From Methyloferula stellata AR4 (GTDB taxonomy: Bacteria > Pseudomonadota > Alphaproteobacteria > Rhizobiales > Beijerinckiaceae): a stretch of 64,000 nt of DNA. The notes beneath the pieces were generated by a model. The model did not search any database. It was not told the DNA's origin and was given only the letters and a program-made list of their open reading frames with translations. The stretch spans positions 1 to 64,000 of the forward strand of contig NZ_ARWA01000001.1 of assembly GCF_000385335.1 (NCBI RefSeq), written 5' to 3'. Position numbers and translations under genes: made by a program. Every line of letters starts with the position of its first letter. Within the stretch, counting starts at the first letter, position 1. This document shows positions 17,629 to 27,068 of this stretch, one piece after another.

Positions 17629-18264
17629 CAACTCCTCCCTTTAGAACGTCTTGCGCATGGCAGATTTCTGCCTGTAAGCGCTAGGCGTTAGTTGGAGTTG
17701 GAGAGGTATATTTCAAGTATTTTTTGGAAAAATAAATGTGTATTACAAAATACAGCAAACAACATGCGTAGCGAAAACGCTATAGCGTCGTCGCTTGATT
17801 TAAATCTATAAGTATTACGTCTATTTTATATTTGACATCTCACCATGCAGCACCATCTCCAAAAGGCATCAGTGATCCTCCCGCCATGGTCCGTTCTCCC
17901 GGGCTCTGGCGGGCCTTTTTCGCGACAGCGCTGATTGGGGAACCAACCGATAGCAAAGGGCGCAGAGCGCGAAGCTGGCGGCGGCCGTCATCCTGCCGTT
18001 GAAGAAGAAAAACTGGCGCCATGACACGACGCTCCCTCTTCCGGAACATGTTTGCACATTTCGATTTTCAAACGGCATTTCAATGGCGAATTTTGCGGCC
18101 GCGTTCACCGGCCGAACATGTTTCAACCAAACTGTTGCAGGCCCGTTGCAAAGGCTGCGAAATTTTTAAGATTGAATTCCATCAATGCGTGAGCTGAACA
18201 TCGATTTCATTGCCGACCGTTAGCCTGGCACTTCACGGGTAATAAGCTTCGGTTCAGGACCATC
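17629..18264. other. 636-base intergenic region, probable xoxF promoter region
   Basis: Bases 17690-17850 are strikingly AT-rich compared with the surroundings and lie directly upstream of xoxF, so its promoter is expected here. A small dyad TAGCG-AAAA-CGCTA lies at 17769-17782. The remainder up to the antiporter stop holds one candidate small gene (17869-18027) and otherwise nothing recognisable. Confidence 0.5.
17869..18027 (-). CDS. Possible small ORF resembling the start of a DUF805 protein
   Basis: From the GTG at 18027, preceded by AGGGAGCGTC, the frame encodes 52 residues beginning MSWRQFFFFNGRM, then a short hydrophobic helix and a basic tail. The opening resembles the first residues of DUF805 membrane proteins (W..FxFxGRxxR), but only one helix follows instead of three or four. 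It could be a decayed DUF805 gene, a small membrane peptide or chance. Confidence 0.25.
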   Translation of the reverse strand: MSWRQFFFFNGRMTAAASFALCALCYRLVPQSALSRKRPARARENGPWREDH

Positions 18265-19863
18265 TCAGGGTCCTTCCAGAAACTCGGCAGCATTCATCTC
18301 TTCAAGGTCGAGCTGGCGTTCAAGCGCGTGCAAAGCCGCATCGTCAATTTCTTGCGCACGATGCATTCTGATGATCTCGACGCGGCCTGCGGCGATGGCC
18401 GCCAAGACAGTCGAAAAATGTTCGTCCCGACGCGGACGCAATTCGTCTTCCGCCTTGCTGAAATGCAAAGAGGCCTTGGCACGATAGCCATATTGTTCAA
18501 CGAGACGCGGATGCAGCTCCGAGCCGTCTTTTTGTGAAGATATTTTTTTGACCGCCTGCAACTGCACAGTCGCCATCTGGGCGCGTGCCTGTTCAATCGT
18601 CAAAGCGCCGTTCGCCGAATTTGGCTTGAGCTTGATCACGCCCAGGCGGCGGATCAAAACACCAAGTGTAGATCCCTGGAGCAAGATGGTCACGAGTATG
18701 ACGACAAAGGTCATCGCCATGATGAAATCGCGGCCGGCAAAACCGACCGGCAATGAAAGCGCCGCCGCCAAGCTGACAACGCCGCGCATTCCAGCCCAGC
18801 TCATGATGATAGGCGCTGCGAAAGGCGGATAGGGACTGAGCCGGCGCAGCGGCGGGATAAGCGCCCGCGGTATATAGATCGACGCAAAAATCCAAACGAA
18901 ACGCGCGATGATCACGGTGACGACAATCGCCGCCGCGGCTGGAAGAAGCTCGAGCATGGCATGCCAGCCGAAGCGGGCGACAATGCTTCGCAACGACAGA
19001 CCGATGAGAATGAAAATCAATGACTCGAGAATAAAGACGACAAAGCCCCAGACCGCGACGGCCTCCCGGCGAATATTCGCGGAGAAAACCTCGTGCTGAC
19101 GCCATCCCAGAACAAGTCCGCAGGCGACCGTGGACAGGACCCCCGAGAAGCCCGCGGCCTCCGCGCCGATATAGGAAATCCACGCGGCCAGAAACGTCCC
19201 GATGATTGCCATATGCGCATCGGTCAAACGCCGCAGCATGAAGTCGGTGACGAATGCGAAGAAAAGTCCGGCTACGATGCCGCCGACGGACAGCAGGCCG
19301 AAACTTACGGCAGCCTGACCCACGCTGAACGTCCCGGTCAGCGCGGCAGCGACCGCCAGCCGAAAAAGAACGAGTCCGGACGCATCATTGACCAGGCTCT
19401 CGCCTTCCAAAAGCAAGACCATGCGCGGCGGCAATGATAGCCGCTGAAGGACGGCCTTCGCAGCGACCGCGTCGGGCGGCGAAACAATGGCGCCAAGCGC
19501 GAAACAGGCAGCCCACGGCAGGGACGGCTCAACCCAATGGGCAACCAGGCCAACAATCAAGGTGGTGAAGCCGACGGCGCCCACGGCGAGTTGAAGGATG
19601 ATCCAAAGATTTTTGCGAAACTCCCGCCATGGCGTGAAATAGGAACTCGAAAGAAGCAATGGCGGAAGGAAAAGGACGAGAACAAGGTCGGGATCGAGTT
19701 CGAAATCCGGCAGTCCCGGAATGAAGGCAAACCCGATGCCTCCCAAAATCAAAGCCGCCGCAGGCGGCATCTTCAACCGGCGCGCCGCGAGCTCCAGACC
19801 GACGACGGTCGCGAGAAGAATCACGAACAGATCGAAATGCGCGACATTTGTTGTGTGGCTCAC
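18265..19863 (-). CDS. Na+/H+ antiporter, CPA1 family
   Basis: A 532-residue protein with about 12 membrane helices over residues 10-415 and a 110-residue cytoplasmic tail with a charged helical end (ALERQLDLEEMNAAEF). It carries the CPA1 signatures FLPPLLLSSSY, ALGAIVSPPDAVA (the ion-site helix containing PPDAV), EGESLVNDASGLVLF and SWAGMRGVVSLAAAL. It should exchange cytoplasmic Na+ (or K+) for protons at the inner membrane, supporting pH and salt homeostasis. The start is a GTG at 19863. It is separated by only 57 bases from dapE downstream on the same strand. Confidence 0.92.
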   Translation of the reverse strand: MSHTTNVAHFDLFVILLATVVGLELAARRLKMPPAAALILGGIGFAFIPGLPDFELDPDLVLVLFLPPLLLSSSYFTPWREFRKNLWIILQLAVGAVGFTTLIVGLVAHWVEPSLPWAACFALGAIVSPPDAVAAKAVLQRLSLPPRMVLLLEGESLVNDASGLVLFRLAVAAALTGTFSVGQAAVSFGLLSVGGIVAGLFFAFVTDFMLRRLTDAHMAIIGTFLAAWISYIGAEAAGFSGVLSTVACGLVLGWRQHEVFSANIRREAVAVWGFVVFILESLIFILIGLSLRSIVARFGWHAMLELLPAAAAIVVTVIIARFVWIFASIYIPRALIPPLRRLSPYPPFAAPIIMSWAGMRGVVSLAAALSLPVGFAGRDFIMAMTFVVILVTILLQGSTLGVLIRRLGVIKLKPNSANGALTIEQARAQMATVQLQAVKKISSQKDGSELHPRLVEQYGYRAKASLHFSKAEDELRPRRDEHFSTVLAAIAAGRVEIIRMHRAQEIDDAALHALERQLDLEEMNAAEFLEGP

Positions 19864-19920
19864 GTCAAAGTCTCGTCATTATTTCGGCTTCGAGCCCTTG
19901 TCCGCGCAGGCCATAACCCC

Positions 19921-21090
19921 TCAGCCGAAATAGGCTTCAAGGATGGATTCGTAGATCTTCGTCAGCATCTCGACATCGGCCACGGCGACATGCTCGTTGA
20001 CGGCATGCATGGTCGCTCCCACCAGGCCAAATTCGAGCACGGGGCAAAAGGCGCGAATGAAACGCGCGTCCGACGTGCCGCCCGTCGTGGACAGTGCCGG
20101 CTTGCGGCCTGTATGCGTTTCGATGGCCTGCGCGACAAGCTCTGTGAAGCGATCGGGCATCGTGACGAAGGCCAGCGCATTGCAGGGCTCGAAGTGCAGA
20201 TCGAAGCGCAGAGGCGCCTGCAGGAGGCCGCATCGGCGCTGCAACTCTTCCGCCAAGGTCTCGGGCGTCCAAAGATCGTTGAAGCGGATATTGAAGCGCG
20301 CCTTGGCCTCGGCCGGAATCACATTCCAGGCCGGATTGCCAACGTCGACATTGACGATCTCGAGATTGGACGCATCGAAATGCGGCGTCCCGTCATCAAG
20401 CGGCATGCCGTTCAAAACTTCGATAAAGCGGGCGAGCCAGGGGATCGGATTTTCGGCGCGGTGCGGATAGGCGACATGGCCTTGCTTGCCATACACGCTC
20501 AAAGTCCCGTTGAGCGATCCGCGCCGGCCGATCTTGATCATATCGCCGAGCGCATCGGGATTGGTCGGCTCGCCGACGATACAATGATCGAAATGTTCGC
20601 CTTTGCTTGTGGCCCAATCGAGCAATTTCACGGTGCCGTTGATCGCTGGGCCTTCTTCATCGCCGGTGATCAAAAAGCCGATCGATCCTTTGGGGACACC
20701 GTGCTTGGCGACATAGGCAGAGGCCGCCATCGCGAAGGCCGCGACCGCGCCCTTCATGTCGCTGGCGCCGCGGCCCCAAATCGCACCTTCCGTGATCTCG
20801 CCGGAAAAGGGATCGAAGCGCCATTGCGTCCGATCGCCGATCGGCACGACATCCGTATGGCCGGCAAAAATCAGATAAGGCGCGGCCGTGCCGATGCGGG
20901 CGTAGAGATTTTCAATGTCAGGCTGACCGGGCTCGCTAAAGGTGATGCGCTCGGCCGTAAAGCCCGCGCCTTTCAAGACGCTTTCGAGCAAAGCCAGCGA
21001 ACCGCCATCCTGTGGCGTCACCGAAGGACAGCGGATGAGAGCCTGGCAAAGATCGGGAGATGTCGCGGGCGACGGCATGTCAGGGCTCAT
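19921..21090 (-). CDS. dapE: Succinyl-diaminopimelate desuccinylase
   Basis: A 389-residue M20-family zinc peptidase. FAGHTDVVP holds the first metal His, RGASDMKG the bridging Asp, and GDEEGPAINGT the catalytic Glu pair. VGEPTN and GRRGSLNGTLSVYGKQGHVAYPH are typical of DapE. It hydrolyses N-succinyl-L,L-diaminopimelate to L,L-DAP for lysine and peptidoglycan synthesis. It is last in the minus-strand series argB, HAD, dapD, DUF805, dapE, and starts 6 bases after the DUF805 stop. Confidence 0.96.
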   Translation of the reverse strand: MSPDMPSPATSPDLCQALIRCPSVTPQDGGSLALLESVLKGAGFTAERITFSEPGQPDIENLYARIGTAAPYLIFAGHTDVVPIGDRTQWRFDPFSGEITEGAIWGRGASDMKGAVAAFAMAASAYVAKHGVPKGSIGFLITGDEEGPAINGTVKLLDWATSKGEHFDHCIVGEPTNPDALGDMIKIGRRGSLNGTLSVYGKQGHVAYPHRAENPIPWLARFIEVLNGMPLDDGTPHFDASNLEIVNVDVGNPAWNVIPAEAKARFNIRFNDLWTPETLAEELQRRCGLLQAPLRFDLHFEPCNALAFVTMPDRFTELVAQAIETHTGRKPALSTTGGTSDARFIRAFCPVLEFGLVGATMHAVNEHVAVADVEMLTKIYESILEAYFG

Positions 21091-21096
21091 GAGGCA

Positions 21097-21567
21097 TCAA
21101 TCTCGCGCTGGCTTCGATGGCAAGACACCCAATTCGATAATGGTCCAGATCAGAAGCCCAACAAAGGCAATGTCGATGGCGGCAACCGACCAGCCGGGAA
21201 CCTCGCCATCCATCTGCGGATAGAGCCAATGCGCGGCGCCGGCCAGAAGCGCGAAAAACGGCACGAGGCCGGCAAAAGCGGCGGGCTTTGCCCGGTCGCG
21301 CCAGCGCTTGGCGCTGAGATTATAAAAGGAGATGGCGATAAGGATGAGCGCGAAAATATAGAGCGTCAAATAGACATAGGCCGCGATGACATGCCAATCG
21401 AGAAGCGGCGTTTTTGCGAGGTCGTGGCGCATATAAGGCACGAGCAAAAGGCCGACCGCCGTCAAGACCGCCAGAATCGCTCCGAGCCGGAGGCCGCCAT
21501 GCAACCACGTCTTCCGATCGATCCGTCCCTGATCGGTGCGAAAGAGAAAGCTTGTCGAGGCGGGCAT
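21097..21567 (-). CDS. DUF805 family membrane protein
   Basis: A 156-residue inner-membrane protein starting MPASTSFLFRTDQGRIDRKTW, the DUF805 signature (F.xxGRxxRxxW), followed by about four membrane helices with NLSAKRWRDRAKP between helices 2 and 3. Function is unknown. It sits between dapD and dapE with gaps of 16 and 6 bases, so it is translated from the lysine operon, an association seen in other Rhizobiales. Whether it contributes to lysine or peptidoglycan metabolism is unknown. Confidence 0.85.
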   Translation of the reverse strand: MPASTSFLFRTDQGRIDRKTWLHGGLRLGAILAVLTAVGLLLVPYMRHDLAKTPLLDWHVIAAYVYLTLYIFALILIAISFYNLSAKRWRDRAKPAAFAGLVPFFALLAGAAHWLYPQMDGEVPGWSVAAIDIAFVGLLIWTIIELGVLPSKPARD

Positions 21568-21583
21568 AGAGTCTGCCACGCGC

Positions 21584-22438
21584 CTAATCCCGCAGCAGGT
21601 CGTTGATCGCCGTCTTAGAGCGCGTTTGCGCATCCACGGTCTTGACGATTACCGCGCAATAAAGCGACGGGCCGGGCGTACCGTCGGGCAAAGGCTTGCC
21701 GGGCAGATTGCCGGAAACGACCACGGAGTAAGGCGGCACGTGGCCGATGTGGATCTGGCCCGTCGCCCTGTCGATAATCTTGGTCGAGGCTGAGATGAAC
21801 GTGCCCATGGATACGACAGCGCCTTGTCCCACAACCACGCCTTCGACGATCTCGGAGCGCGCGCCGATGAAGCAATCATCCTCAATGATCGTCGGATTGG
21901 CCTGCAAAGGTTCGAGCACGCCGCCTATGCCGACGCCGCCAGACAAATGCACATTCTTGCCGATCTGCGCGCAGGAGCCGACGGTCGCCCAGGTATCGAC
22001 CATGGTGCCCGTATCGACATAGGCGCCGAGATTGACGAAGGAGGGCATCAAGACCACGCCCGGCGCGATAAAGGCCGAGCGCCGCACCACGCAATTGGGT
22101 ACCGAGCGGAAGCCGGCCGCCGCATGCTCAGTCGCGGTCCAGCCATCGAATTTGGACGGCACCTTGTCCCACCATGTGGCACCGCCGGGACCGCCCGCGA
22201 TCGGCGCCATATCATTCAGCCGGAAGGACAAAAGCACGGCCTTCTTCAGCCATTGATTGACCTTCCAGGACTGCGGCCCGACTGCGCCCGCAATTTTTTC
22301 GGCGACGCGCAGCTTGCCGGAATCGAGCGCCAGAAGCGCCGCATTCACAGCCTCGCGAATATCGCCCTGGGTCGATGCGTTAATATTGGCGCGGTCTTCG
22401 AAGGCGGCCTCGATGATCTTTTCAAGATCGAGCGACAT
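21584..22438 (-). CDS. dapD: 2,3,4,5-tetrahydropyridine-2,6-dicarboxylate N-succinyltransferase
   Basis: A 284-residue protein of the left-handed beta-helix acyltransferase type. The hexapeptide-repeat region spans about residues 105-240 ([24 protein letters not shown] and following), with the DapD-specific [19 protein letters not shown] and [20 protein letters not shown]. It uses succinyl-CoA to succinylate tetrahydrodipicolinate. The ATG at 22438 (MSLDLEKII) matches family starts; more than 60 codons of upstream open frame are not expected to be translated. The operon continues into DUF805 and dapE. Confidence 0.96.
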   Translation of the reverse strand: MSLDLEKIIEAAFEDRANINASTQGDIREAVNAALLALDSGKLRVAEKIAGAVGPQSWKVNQWLKKAVLLSFRLNDMAPIAGGPGGATWWDKVPSKFDGWTATEHAAAGFRSVPNCVVRRSAFIAPGVVLMPSFVNLGAYVDTGTMVDTWATVGSCAQIGKNVHLSGGVGIGGVLEPLQANPTIIEDDCFIGARSEIVEGVVVGQGAVVSMGTFISASTKIIDRATGQIHIGHVPPYSVVVSGNLPGKPLPDGTPGPSLYCAVIVKTVDAQTRSKTAINDLLRD

Positions 22439-22571
22439 GATGGAAAGCTCTCTGGTCTGATATTCGACCGGAGGTTTCGTCGCAGGCGGTCCATCTGTCA
22501 ATGAATTTTGACGCCAAACAAGGCTATTGGGCAAAAGGGCCCTCAGGATGAGGATGACCGATAGGCGACGC

Positions 22572-23327
22572 TCAGGCGCCTTTGAGGATGGTCTTGACAA
22601 GAAACTCAACGAGGTCGGTCGTAGCGAAATCGACATGATCCGGCACGGCTTCGCTGGTGATCTCGCAGGCCTCGCGATGATCCATAAGGCCCGGCTTCGG
22701 CATCACGAGCACGGTTTTCATGCCATGGGCATGCGGCACGAGCAGATTTTGCGGGAGATCCTCAAACATGCAGGCGGACGCCGGATCGACCGCATGTTTG
22801 TCGAAAAACCGCTCATAGGTCGCAGCCGCCGGCTTCGGCAGAAAATCGGCAGCGGCAATGTCGAATATATCATCCAGCATGAAGTCGAGGCCGAGCGCCA
22901 CCGTCGTCCGCATGGCATGATCGCGCGACCCATTGGTCAAAATCAATTTGCGGCCCGGCAGAGCCTGGATGGCCGCGGCAAGCGAGTGGTTCGGCTCGAG
23001 CGATGAACGGTCGATATCATGCACGAAGGCGAGGAACTGCTCGGCGCTCACATCGTGATCGACCATCAGTCCGCGCAAAGTCGTGCCATAGCGCAGATAA
23101 TAATATTTTTGCAGCGCGCGGGCCGAGATGCCGTCGAGCCCGAAGAGATGGCCGAGGAAAAGAGTGATGCGCTGATCGATCTTCGGCCAAAGATCGCAGT
23201 CCGGCGGGTAAAGCGTATTGTCGAGGTCGAAGATCCACGTGTCGGTCCGCGCAAAACTCTCCCGGATCAGCACAGCATCGCTGTCGGGCATTTCATCGTT
23301 TGGATTCGAGTCCGAAAAATCCAGCAT
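22572..23327 (-). CDS. HAD-family pyrimidine 5'-nucleotidase
   Basis: A 251-residue HAD hydrolase. Motif I is DLDNTLYP (Asp34 and Asp36), motif II ILTNGS, and motif IV near CMFEDLPQN; the cap is helical (class C1). The [13 protein letters not shown] stretch is typical of the Sdt1/Phm8-like pyrimidine 5'-nucleotidases that lie beside argB in many alphaproteobacteria. The start is uncertain: a TTG at 23375 overlaps the argB stop, but the ATG at 23327 is preferred. The dapD gene follows. The substrate is likely a nucleoside monophosphate. Confidence 0.85.
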   Translation of the reverse strand: MLDFSDSNPNDEMPDSDAVLIRESFARTDTWIFDLDNTLYPPDCDLWPKIDQRITLFLGHLFGLDGISARALQKYYYLRYGTTLRGLMVDHDVSAEQFLAFVHDIDRSSLEPNHSLAAAIQALPGRKLILTNGSRDHAMRTTVALGLDFMLDDIFDIAAADFLPKPAAATYERFFDKHAVDPASACMFEDLPQNLLVPHAHGMKTVLVMPKPGLMDHREACEITSEAVPDHVDFATTDLVEFLVKTILKGA

Positions 23328-23371
23328 GCGGTCTTCGTCACTCCGATTTTTGCCGCTCCAACCTTTATCGT

Positions 23372-24268
23372 TCAACGTGTGATCAGCGTACCCGCGCCAT
23401 GATCCGTCAAAAGCTCGACGAGCACCGCATGCGGTATCTTGCCGTCGAGGATGACGACGCCTTCTACCCCCTGCTCCAGCGCGTAGATGCAGGTCTCGAC
23501 CTTCGGAATCATGCCGCCGGTGATCGTACCGTCGGCGATGAGGCCGCGAATTTCCTCGACGCGCAAGGCCTTGATCAGGTTCTTATCCTTGTCGAGCACA
23601 CCCGGCACATCGGTCAAAAGCAAAAGCCGCTTGGCTTTCAAAGCGCCGGCTATCGCGCCAGCGAACGTATCCGCATTCACATTATAGGTCTCGCCGTCGA
23701 AGCCTTGCGCGACCGGCGCAAGCACCGGGATCAGATCGCGCCCCAGCACCTGATCGAGCACCGTCGTATCGACTTTCGCCGGTTCGCCGACAAAGCCGAA
23801 GTCGATCTTTTCTTCATGGCCCGGTGATGTCATCACCATGGCCGGCGGCATTTTGCTGGCGATGACCATATTGCCGTCCTTGCCGCACAATCCGATCGCA
23901 TGGCCGCCTTCGGCATTGATGGCGCCGACGATCTGCTTGTTGATCGATCCCGCCAGCACCATTTCGACGATTTCGATCGTCGCGCGGTCGGTGATGCGCA
24001 GGCCGCCGGCGAATTCGGTCTTGATGCCAAGCTTTTCGAGCATAAGGCCGATTTGTGGACCGCCGCCGTGGACGACCACCGGATTGACGCCCGATTGTTC
24101 GAGCAAAACCACATCGCGGGCGAAATCCCGTTCGGCGCCATTATCGCCCATGGCATGACCGCCATATTTCACCACGACGATCGCCTCGTCATAGCGCAGC
24201 ATATGCGGCAAAGCCTGCATCAGGATCTCGGCGGTTTCCTGCGGGCTTGCCTTGTGTGTTTCGTTCAT
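23372..24268 (-). CDS. argB: Acetylglutamate kinase
   Basis: A 298-residue amino-acid kinase. [10 protein letters not shown] and [11 protein letters not shown] form the nucleotide- and substrate-binding loops. [26 protein letters not shown] and [11 protein letters not shown] are signature segments. It phosphorylates N-acetyl-L-glutamate, the committed step of arginine synthesis, and is usually inhibited by arginine in this group. It is the first gene of the argB-HAD-dapD-DUF805-dapE series and its end abuts the HAD frame. Confidence 0.97.
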   Translation of the reverse strand: MNETHKASPQETAEILMQALPHMLRYDEAIVVVKYGGHAMGDNGAERDFARDVVLLEQSGVNPVVVHGGGPQIGLMLEKLGIKTEFAGGLRITDRATIEIVEMVLAGSINKQIVGAINAEGGHAIGLCGKDGNMVIASKMPPAMVMTSPGHEEKIDFGFVGEPAKVDTTVLDQVLGRDLIPVLAPVAQGFDGETYNVNADTFAGAIAGALKAKRLLLLTDVPGVLDKDKNLIKALRVEEIRGLIADGTITGGMIPKVETCIYALEQGVEGVVILDGKIPHAVLVELLTDHGAGTLITR

Positions 24269-24425
24269 ACTCTCGGGTCCAGGTGAGACCTGCCCTTCCT
24301 ACATTTTTGTTGTGACAAGCTCAACGTGGCTTGGCCGCCGCCCGGCTGCGCCGGGGACGGGTGCATGAGATGGGCAGGAAGGCGCTTCTTTTCAACCGGC
24401 CGGCGGCAGGGAGCTGCCTGGCGGA

Positions 24426-24956
24426 TTATGCCGTCTCGAAGACTGTCCGAAGCAGTTGGAGCTGCGTTTCGAGGTGGCGCGGGGCGGCCACGACCGGCTC
24501 TTTCTTGTCCTGCGGCTGATAGAGCAAACGGTCGATGTGAATGATCCGGGCTTGCAGGCGGATGGACAATTCGACGAGCTCGAGGAGACGGGCGGGCAAT
24601 CTCGCCAAAACATCGGAGCCCGAGGCTATGTCCTGCTCGACGAGGCGGACCTTGCGCTTTTCGGTCATGGCCTCGTTTGTCGTCAGCTCGCCTTCATTGA
24701 CCGCGCGCTGCAGGAGGAGCCAGGAGGCAAGCTGCATGAGCCGCGTCGTCAGGCGCATGCTTTCGGCGGCATAGGCAAGAGCTGCCATGCGCGGCAGGCG
24801 CTTAGCCTCCTCGCGGCCTTCGCCGTCGAGGTAGGATGCGGCATCTTCGACAAGGACCATGCCTTCCCGAAACAGAGCCTTGAATGAATCCGACGACGCG
24901 AGTTTCGCGGCGAATGACACCGTGCCGTCTCCGACGGAATTCAATTCTCTCACCAT
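24426..24956 (-). CDS. rcdA: DUF1465 protein, RcdA-like regulator of CtrA degradation
   Basis: A 176-residue helical protein matching DUF1465, the family of Caulobacter RcdA. RcdA is an adaptor that helps ClpXP, with CpdR and PopA, degrade the master regulator CtrA at the cell pole. Visible family segments include FKALFREGMVLVEDAASYLDG and ESMRLTTRLMQLASWLLLQRA. The ATG at 24956 (MVRELNS) is preferred; MKVER at 24974 is an alternative. DUF1192 and trcR lie upstream, consistent with a cell-cycle neighbourhood. The orthology to rcdA is by family, not shown by experiment. Confidence 0.85.
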   Translation of the reverse strand: MVRELNSVGDGTVSFAAKLASSDSFKALFREGMVLVEDAASYLDGEGREEAKRLPRMAALAYAAESMRLTTRLMQLASWLLLQRAVNEGELTTNEAMTEKRKVRLVEQDIASGSDVLARLPARLLELVELSIRLQARIIHIDRLLYQPQDKKEPVVAAPRHLETQLQLLRTVFETA

Positions 24957-25454
24957 GATACGCTCTACCTTCATCAACACCCGGACGAGGGCGCCCTTCA
25001 ACCGCAGCAATAGTAGCGCCAAGTGAGTAACCCTGCTTGTTCAGTTTCTATTAGGGTTAACTTTTTTAATAAAATAGGCACGATTTCGGCCCGGTGCGCG
25101 CGCCGGAAAATGCAACCGGATGGGGTCGCACTTATGCGTCGGGGCATTGTCTAAATTGTGAATTTTTAGCGAAGCGCCTGATAGGCCCACAGCTATGAAC
25201 GCCTCGGAGGCGCGAGCGTGGCAGGCCTAAAAAAGGAGCCGCGAGAGCGGCTCCTGAAGTCTATGTCTGGGAGGTGTGAGACAGAGGAAAAAACCAATCC
25301 AAAATCTCGATGAGTTTTCAGAAGTAACCTGCAAAGATTAAGAATTCTTTATCATATTCTGCGGGCTCGAAGCGGCTTCGATTCGGCAGCGCTTCGTCCA
25401 TTGCGGCACAGGCCGCGTCCCGAAACGACCGCGACAGTGCCGGAAGAAGCCATC
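24957..25454. other. 498-base intergenic region with a minus-strand terminator
   Basis: No convincing coding region. It contains an AT-rich stretch at 25040-25080 just upstream of rcdA, probably its promoter, with TTAAC-type half sites. It also holds an intrinsic terminator at 25229-25255. The 200 bases between that terminator and the DUF1192 stop could be 3' UTR or a small RNA. Confidence 0.5.
25229..25255 (-). terminator. Intrinsic terminator, minus strand
   Basis: A 9-base perfect stem (AGGAGCCGC / GCGGCTCCT) with loop GAGA is followed on the minus strand by six T. It would end transcripts coming from DUF1192 or from a small RNA upstream. Confidence 0.85.
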
Positions 25455-25658
25455 TCACAATTTGAAGAGGGCGGCCGCGGCGGCCTGCGAGTCCTGCTTG
25501 AAACGCTTCGTCTCTTCGAGGCGGGTGATCTCGGCCTTAAGCAGCAAAATGCGCTCGTCGAGTTCGGCCACGGATAATGTATCGAGGACCTGGCCGATTT
25601 CGTGGGTCATGGGCCGTTTGGGCGGCGCCCCGAAGGTTTTTTCGTCATCCTCAATCAT
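25455..25658 (-). CDS. DUF1192 family small protein
   Basis: A 67-residue protein matching DUF1192. It has an acidic start, then ALSVAELDERI-like text (here LSVAELDERILLLKAEITRLEETK), a short coiled coil (residues about 28-52), and an Ala-rich end. GGGAGGG precedes the ATG by five bases. The family is commonly encoded beside DUF1465 in alphaproteobacteria, as here. Function is not established; an association with the RcdA-type protein is inferred from context. Confidence 0.85.
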   Translation of the reverse strand: MIEDDEKTFGAPPKRPMTHEIGQVLDTLSVAELDERILLLKAEITRLEETKRFKQDSQAAAAALFKL

Positions 25659-25916
25659 GAAATCCCTCCCGAAAGATCAGATCCGAGATTGCCACGCGCC
25701 AAGATCAAGAGACAGCATCGAGCGACAAGACACGATCTCGTCTCTTTTCAATGGTGAATTGGGTCAGAATATCATTGCATCCAACCCCTTCATGCCTATA
25801 TCTTAGGCTATTCCCGTCATGAATGTTGATTTGAGCCCTATTCCCAGCGGGGCACGCCGCGCTGGGCGGCGACGGTTGATGTTTCACAGCCTTTCATCGA
25901 ACCGAAGGAGAAGATC

Positions 25917-26639
25917 ATGAGCAACGCACCGCTGATGCCGAAAGCAACGGCCGTTTGGCTCGTCGAAAACACCTCCTTGACCTTCGATCAGATCGCGAAT
26001 TTCTGCAAACTTCATCCGCTCGAAGTTAAAGGCATCGCCGACGGCGAAGTCGCGGCAGGGATCAAGGGTCATGATCCGATCACGTCCGGCCAGCTCACCC
26101 GCGAGGAAATCGCGGCGGCGGAGAAAGACCCCGAGCACGAGCTTCACCTTGCGCCGACCAAGGTGAAATTGCCGGAGCTCGCCCGCAAGCGGGGCCCGCG
26201 CTATACGCCGCTGTCGCGCCGCCAGGACCGGCCAAACGCCATTTTATGGCTGGTGCGCAATCATCCGGAGCTGAAGGATGCGCAGATCATGCGCCTCGTC
26301 GGGACGACGAAAACGACGCTGCAGTCCATCCGCAACCGCACCCATTGGAATTCGGTGGCGCTGACGCCGATGGATCCTGTCACGCTCGGCCTCTGTTCGC
26401 AGATCGATCTCGATTTCGAAGTGAACCGCGCCGCCAAAGACCGGACGCATGTGCCGGAAGACCACGGCCAGACGCTTCTGCCCGCCGATGTCACGACCCG
26501 GCATCCCGATGCGCCGATCAACGACGCCGATGTGTTCAGCCCGTCGCCGGCACATGAACCCGAGGAAGGTGCCGATCTCACCGTCGATTCGGTCTTTGCC
26601 AAGCTGAAAGACCTCAAGGTGCATGAGTCGGACGAGTAA
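25917..26639 (+). CDS. trcR: DUF1013 protein, cell-cycle transcriptional regulator TrcR-like
   Basis: A 240-residue DUF1013 protein. The N-terminal part (PLMPKATAVWLVENTSLTF, then DQIANFCKLHPLEVKGIADG) forms a helix-turn-helix-like unit. A second one follows (AILWLVRNHPELKDAQIMRLVG, then TTKTTLQSIRNR). The acidic C-terminus ends in a short helix. DUF1013 proteins include TrcR, a nucleoid-associated regulator that interacts with transcription in alphaproteobacterial cell cycles. GGAG precedes the ATG. It is divergent from DUF1192 and rcdA. Confidence 0.85.
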   Translation: MSNAPLMPKATAVWLVENTSLTFDQIANFCKLHPLEVKGIADGEVAAGIKGHDPITSGQLTREEIAAAEKDPEHELHLAPTKVKLPELARKRGPRYTPLSRRQDRPNAILWLVRNHPELKDAQIMRLVGTTKTTLQSIRNRTHWNSVALTPMDPVTLGLCSQIDLDFEVNRAAKDRTHVPEDHGQTLLPADVTTRHPDAPINDADVFSPSPAHEPEEGADLTVDSVFAKLKDLKVHESDE

Positions 26640-26758
26640 GCTCGCGCAATCAAGTTTACGCAGATTGCGCAGGCTTATCTGCGTGTAAATCTTCGCTCAA
26701 GGCTCATCGCCTAGTCTTTGCCGAATCAGGCTGTCCCGCCTGCGGTTTGGAGATGACG

Positions 26759-27046
26759 ATGAGCCTGACCAGGAAAAGCGGTTTGAGCCTTGCGGCCATC
26801 GGTTTTCTGCTCGCCGCATGGCCTGTGCAGGCGGCCGATTACGACCAAACCTATGCCGCCCCGCCGCCGCGCCTGGCCGGACGGCCCTTCGTGCTCGATC
26901 CGCGCTGCCGGGTCATTCCACAGCCGGAGTTGGATTTCTACGGCAATACGGCGCGCTTCAGACCGACCATCGTCTGCATGTCGCGCGGACTTTTGGCGGA
27001 TTCCTTCGGGCCCTACCCGTTTCACTATCCCTATTACGATCGCTGA
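26759..27046 (+). CDS. Small exported hypothetical protein
   Basis: A 95-residue protein with a signal peptide (residues 1-25, ending VQAA) and a short Tyr/Pro-rich mature part containing two cysteines (RCRV, VCMS) that may pair. The ATG at 26759 is favoured because GGAG lies 6 bases before it; an ATG at 26753 overlaps that site. No domain is recognised. It would be periplasmic. Confidence 0.65.
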   Translation: MSLTRKSGLSLAAIGFLLAAWPVQAADYDQTYAAPPPRLAGRPFVLDPRCRVIPQPELDFYGNTARFRPTIVCMSRGLLADSFGPYPFHYPYYDR

Positions 27047-27068
27047 GACCAGCGCTCAATCAATAAGC

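Noticed and set aside
19537-21606. Plus-strand frame of 689 codons
   Set aside because: It is antisense to the antiporter, dapE and DUF805 genes and spans gene boundaries; composition is typical of GC-rich shadow frames.
25040-25075. Full CtrA binding site upstream of rcdA
   Set aside because: TTAA and TTAAC halves are present but spaced 5 bases apart, not the 7 expected for the consensus TTAA-N7-TTAA.
26651-26690. Terminator after trcR
   Set aside because: The inverted repeat around TTTACGCAGAT/ATCTGCGTGTAAA is imperfect and has no T-tract.
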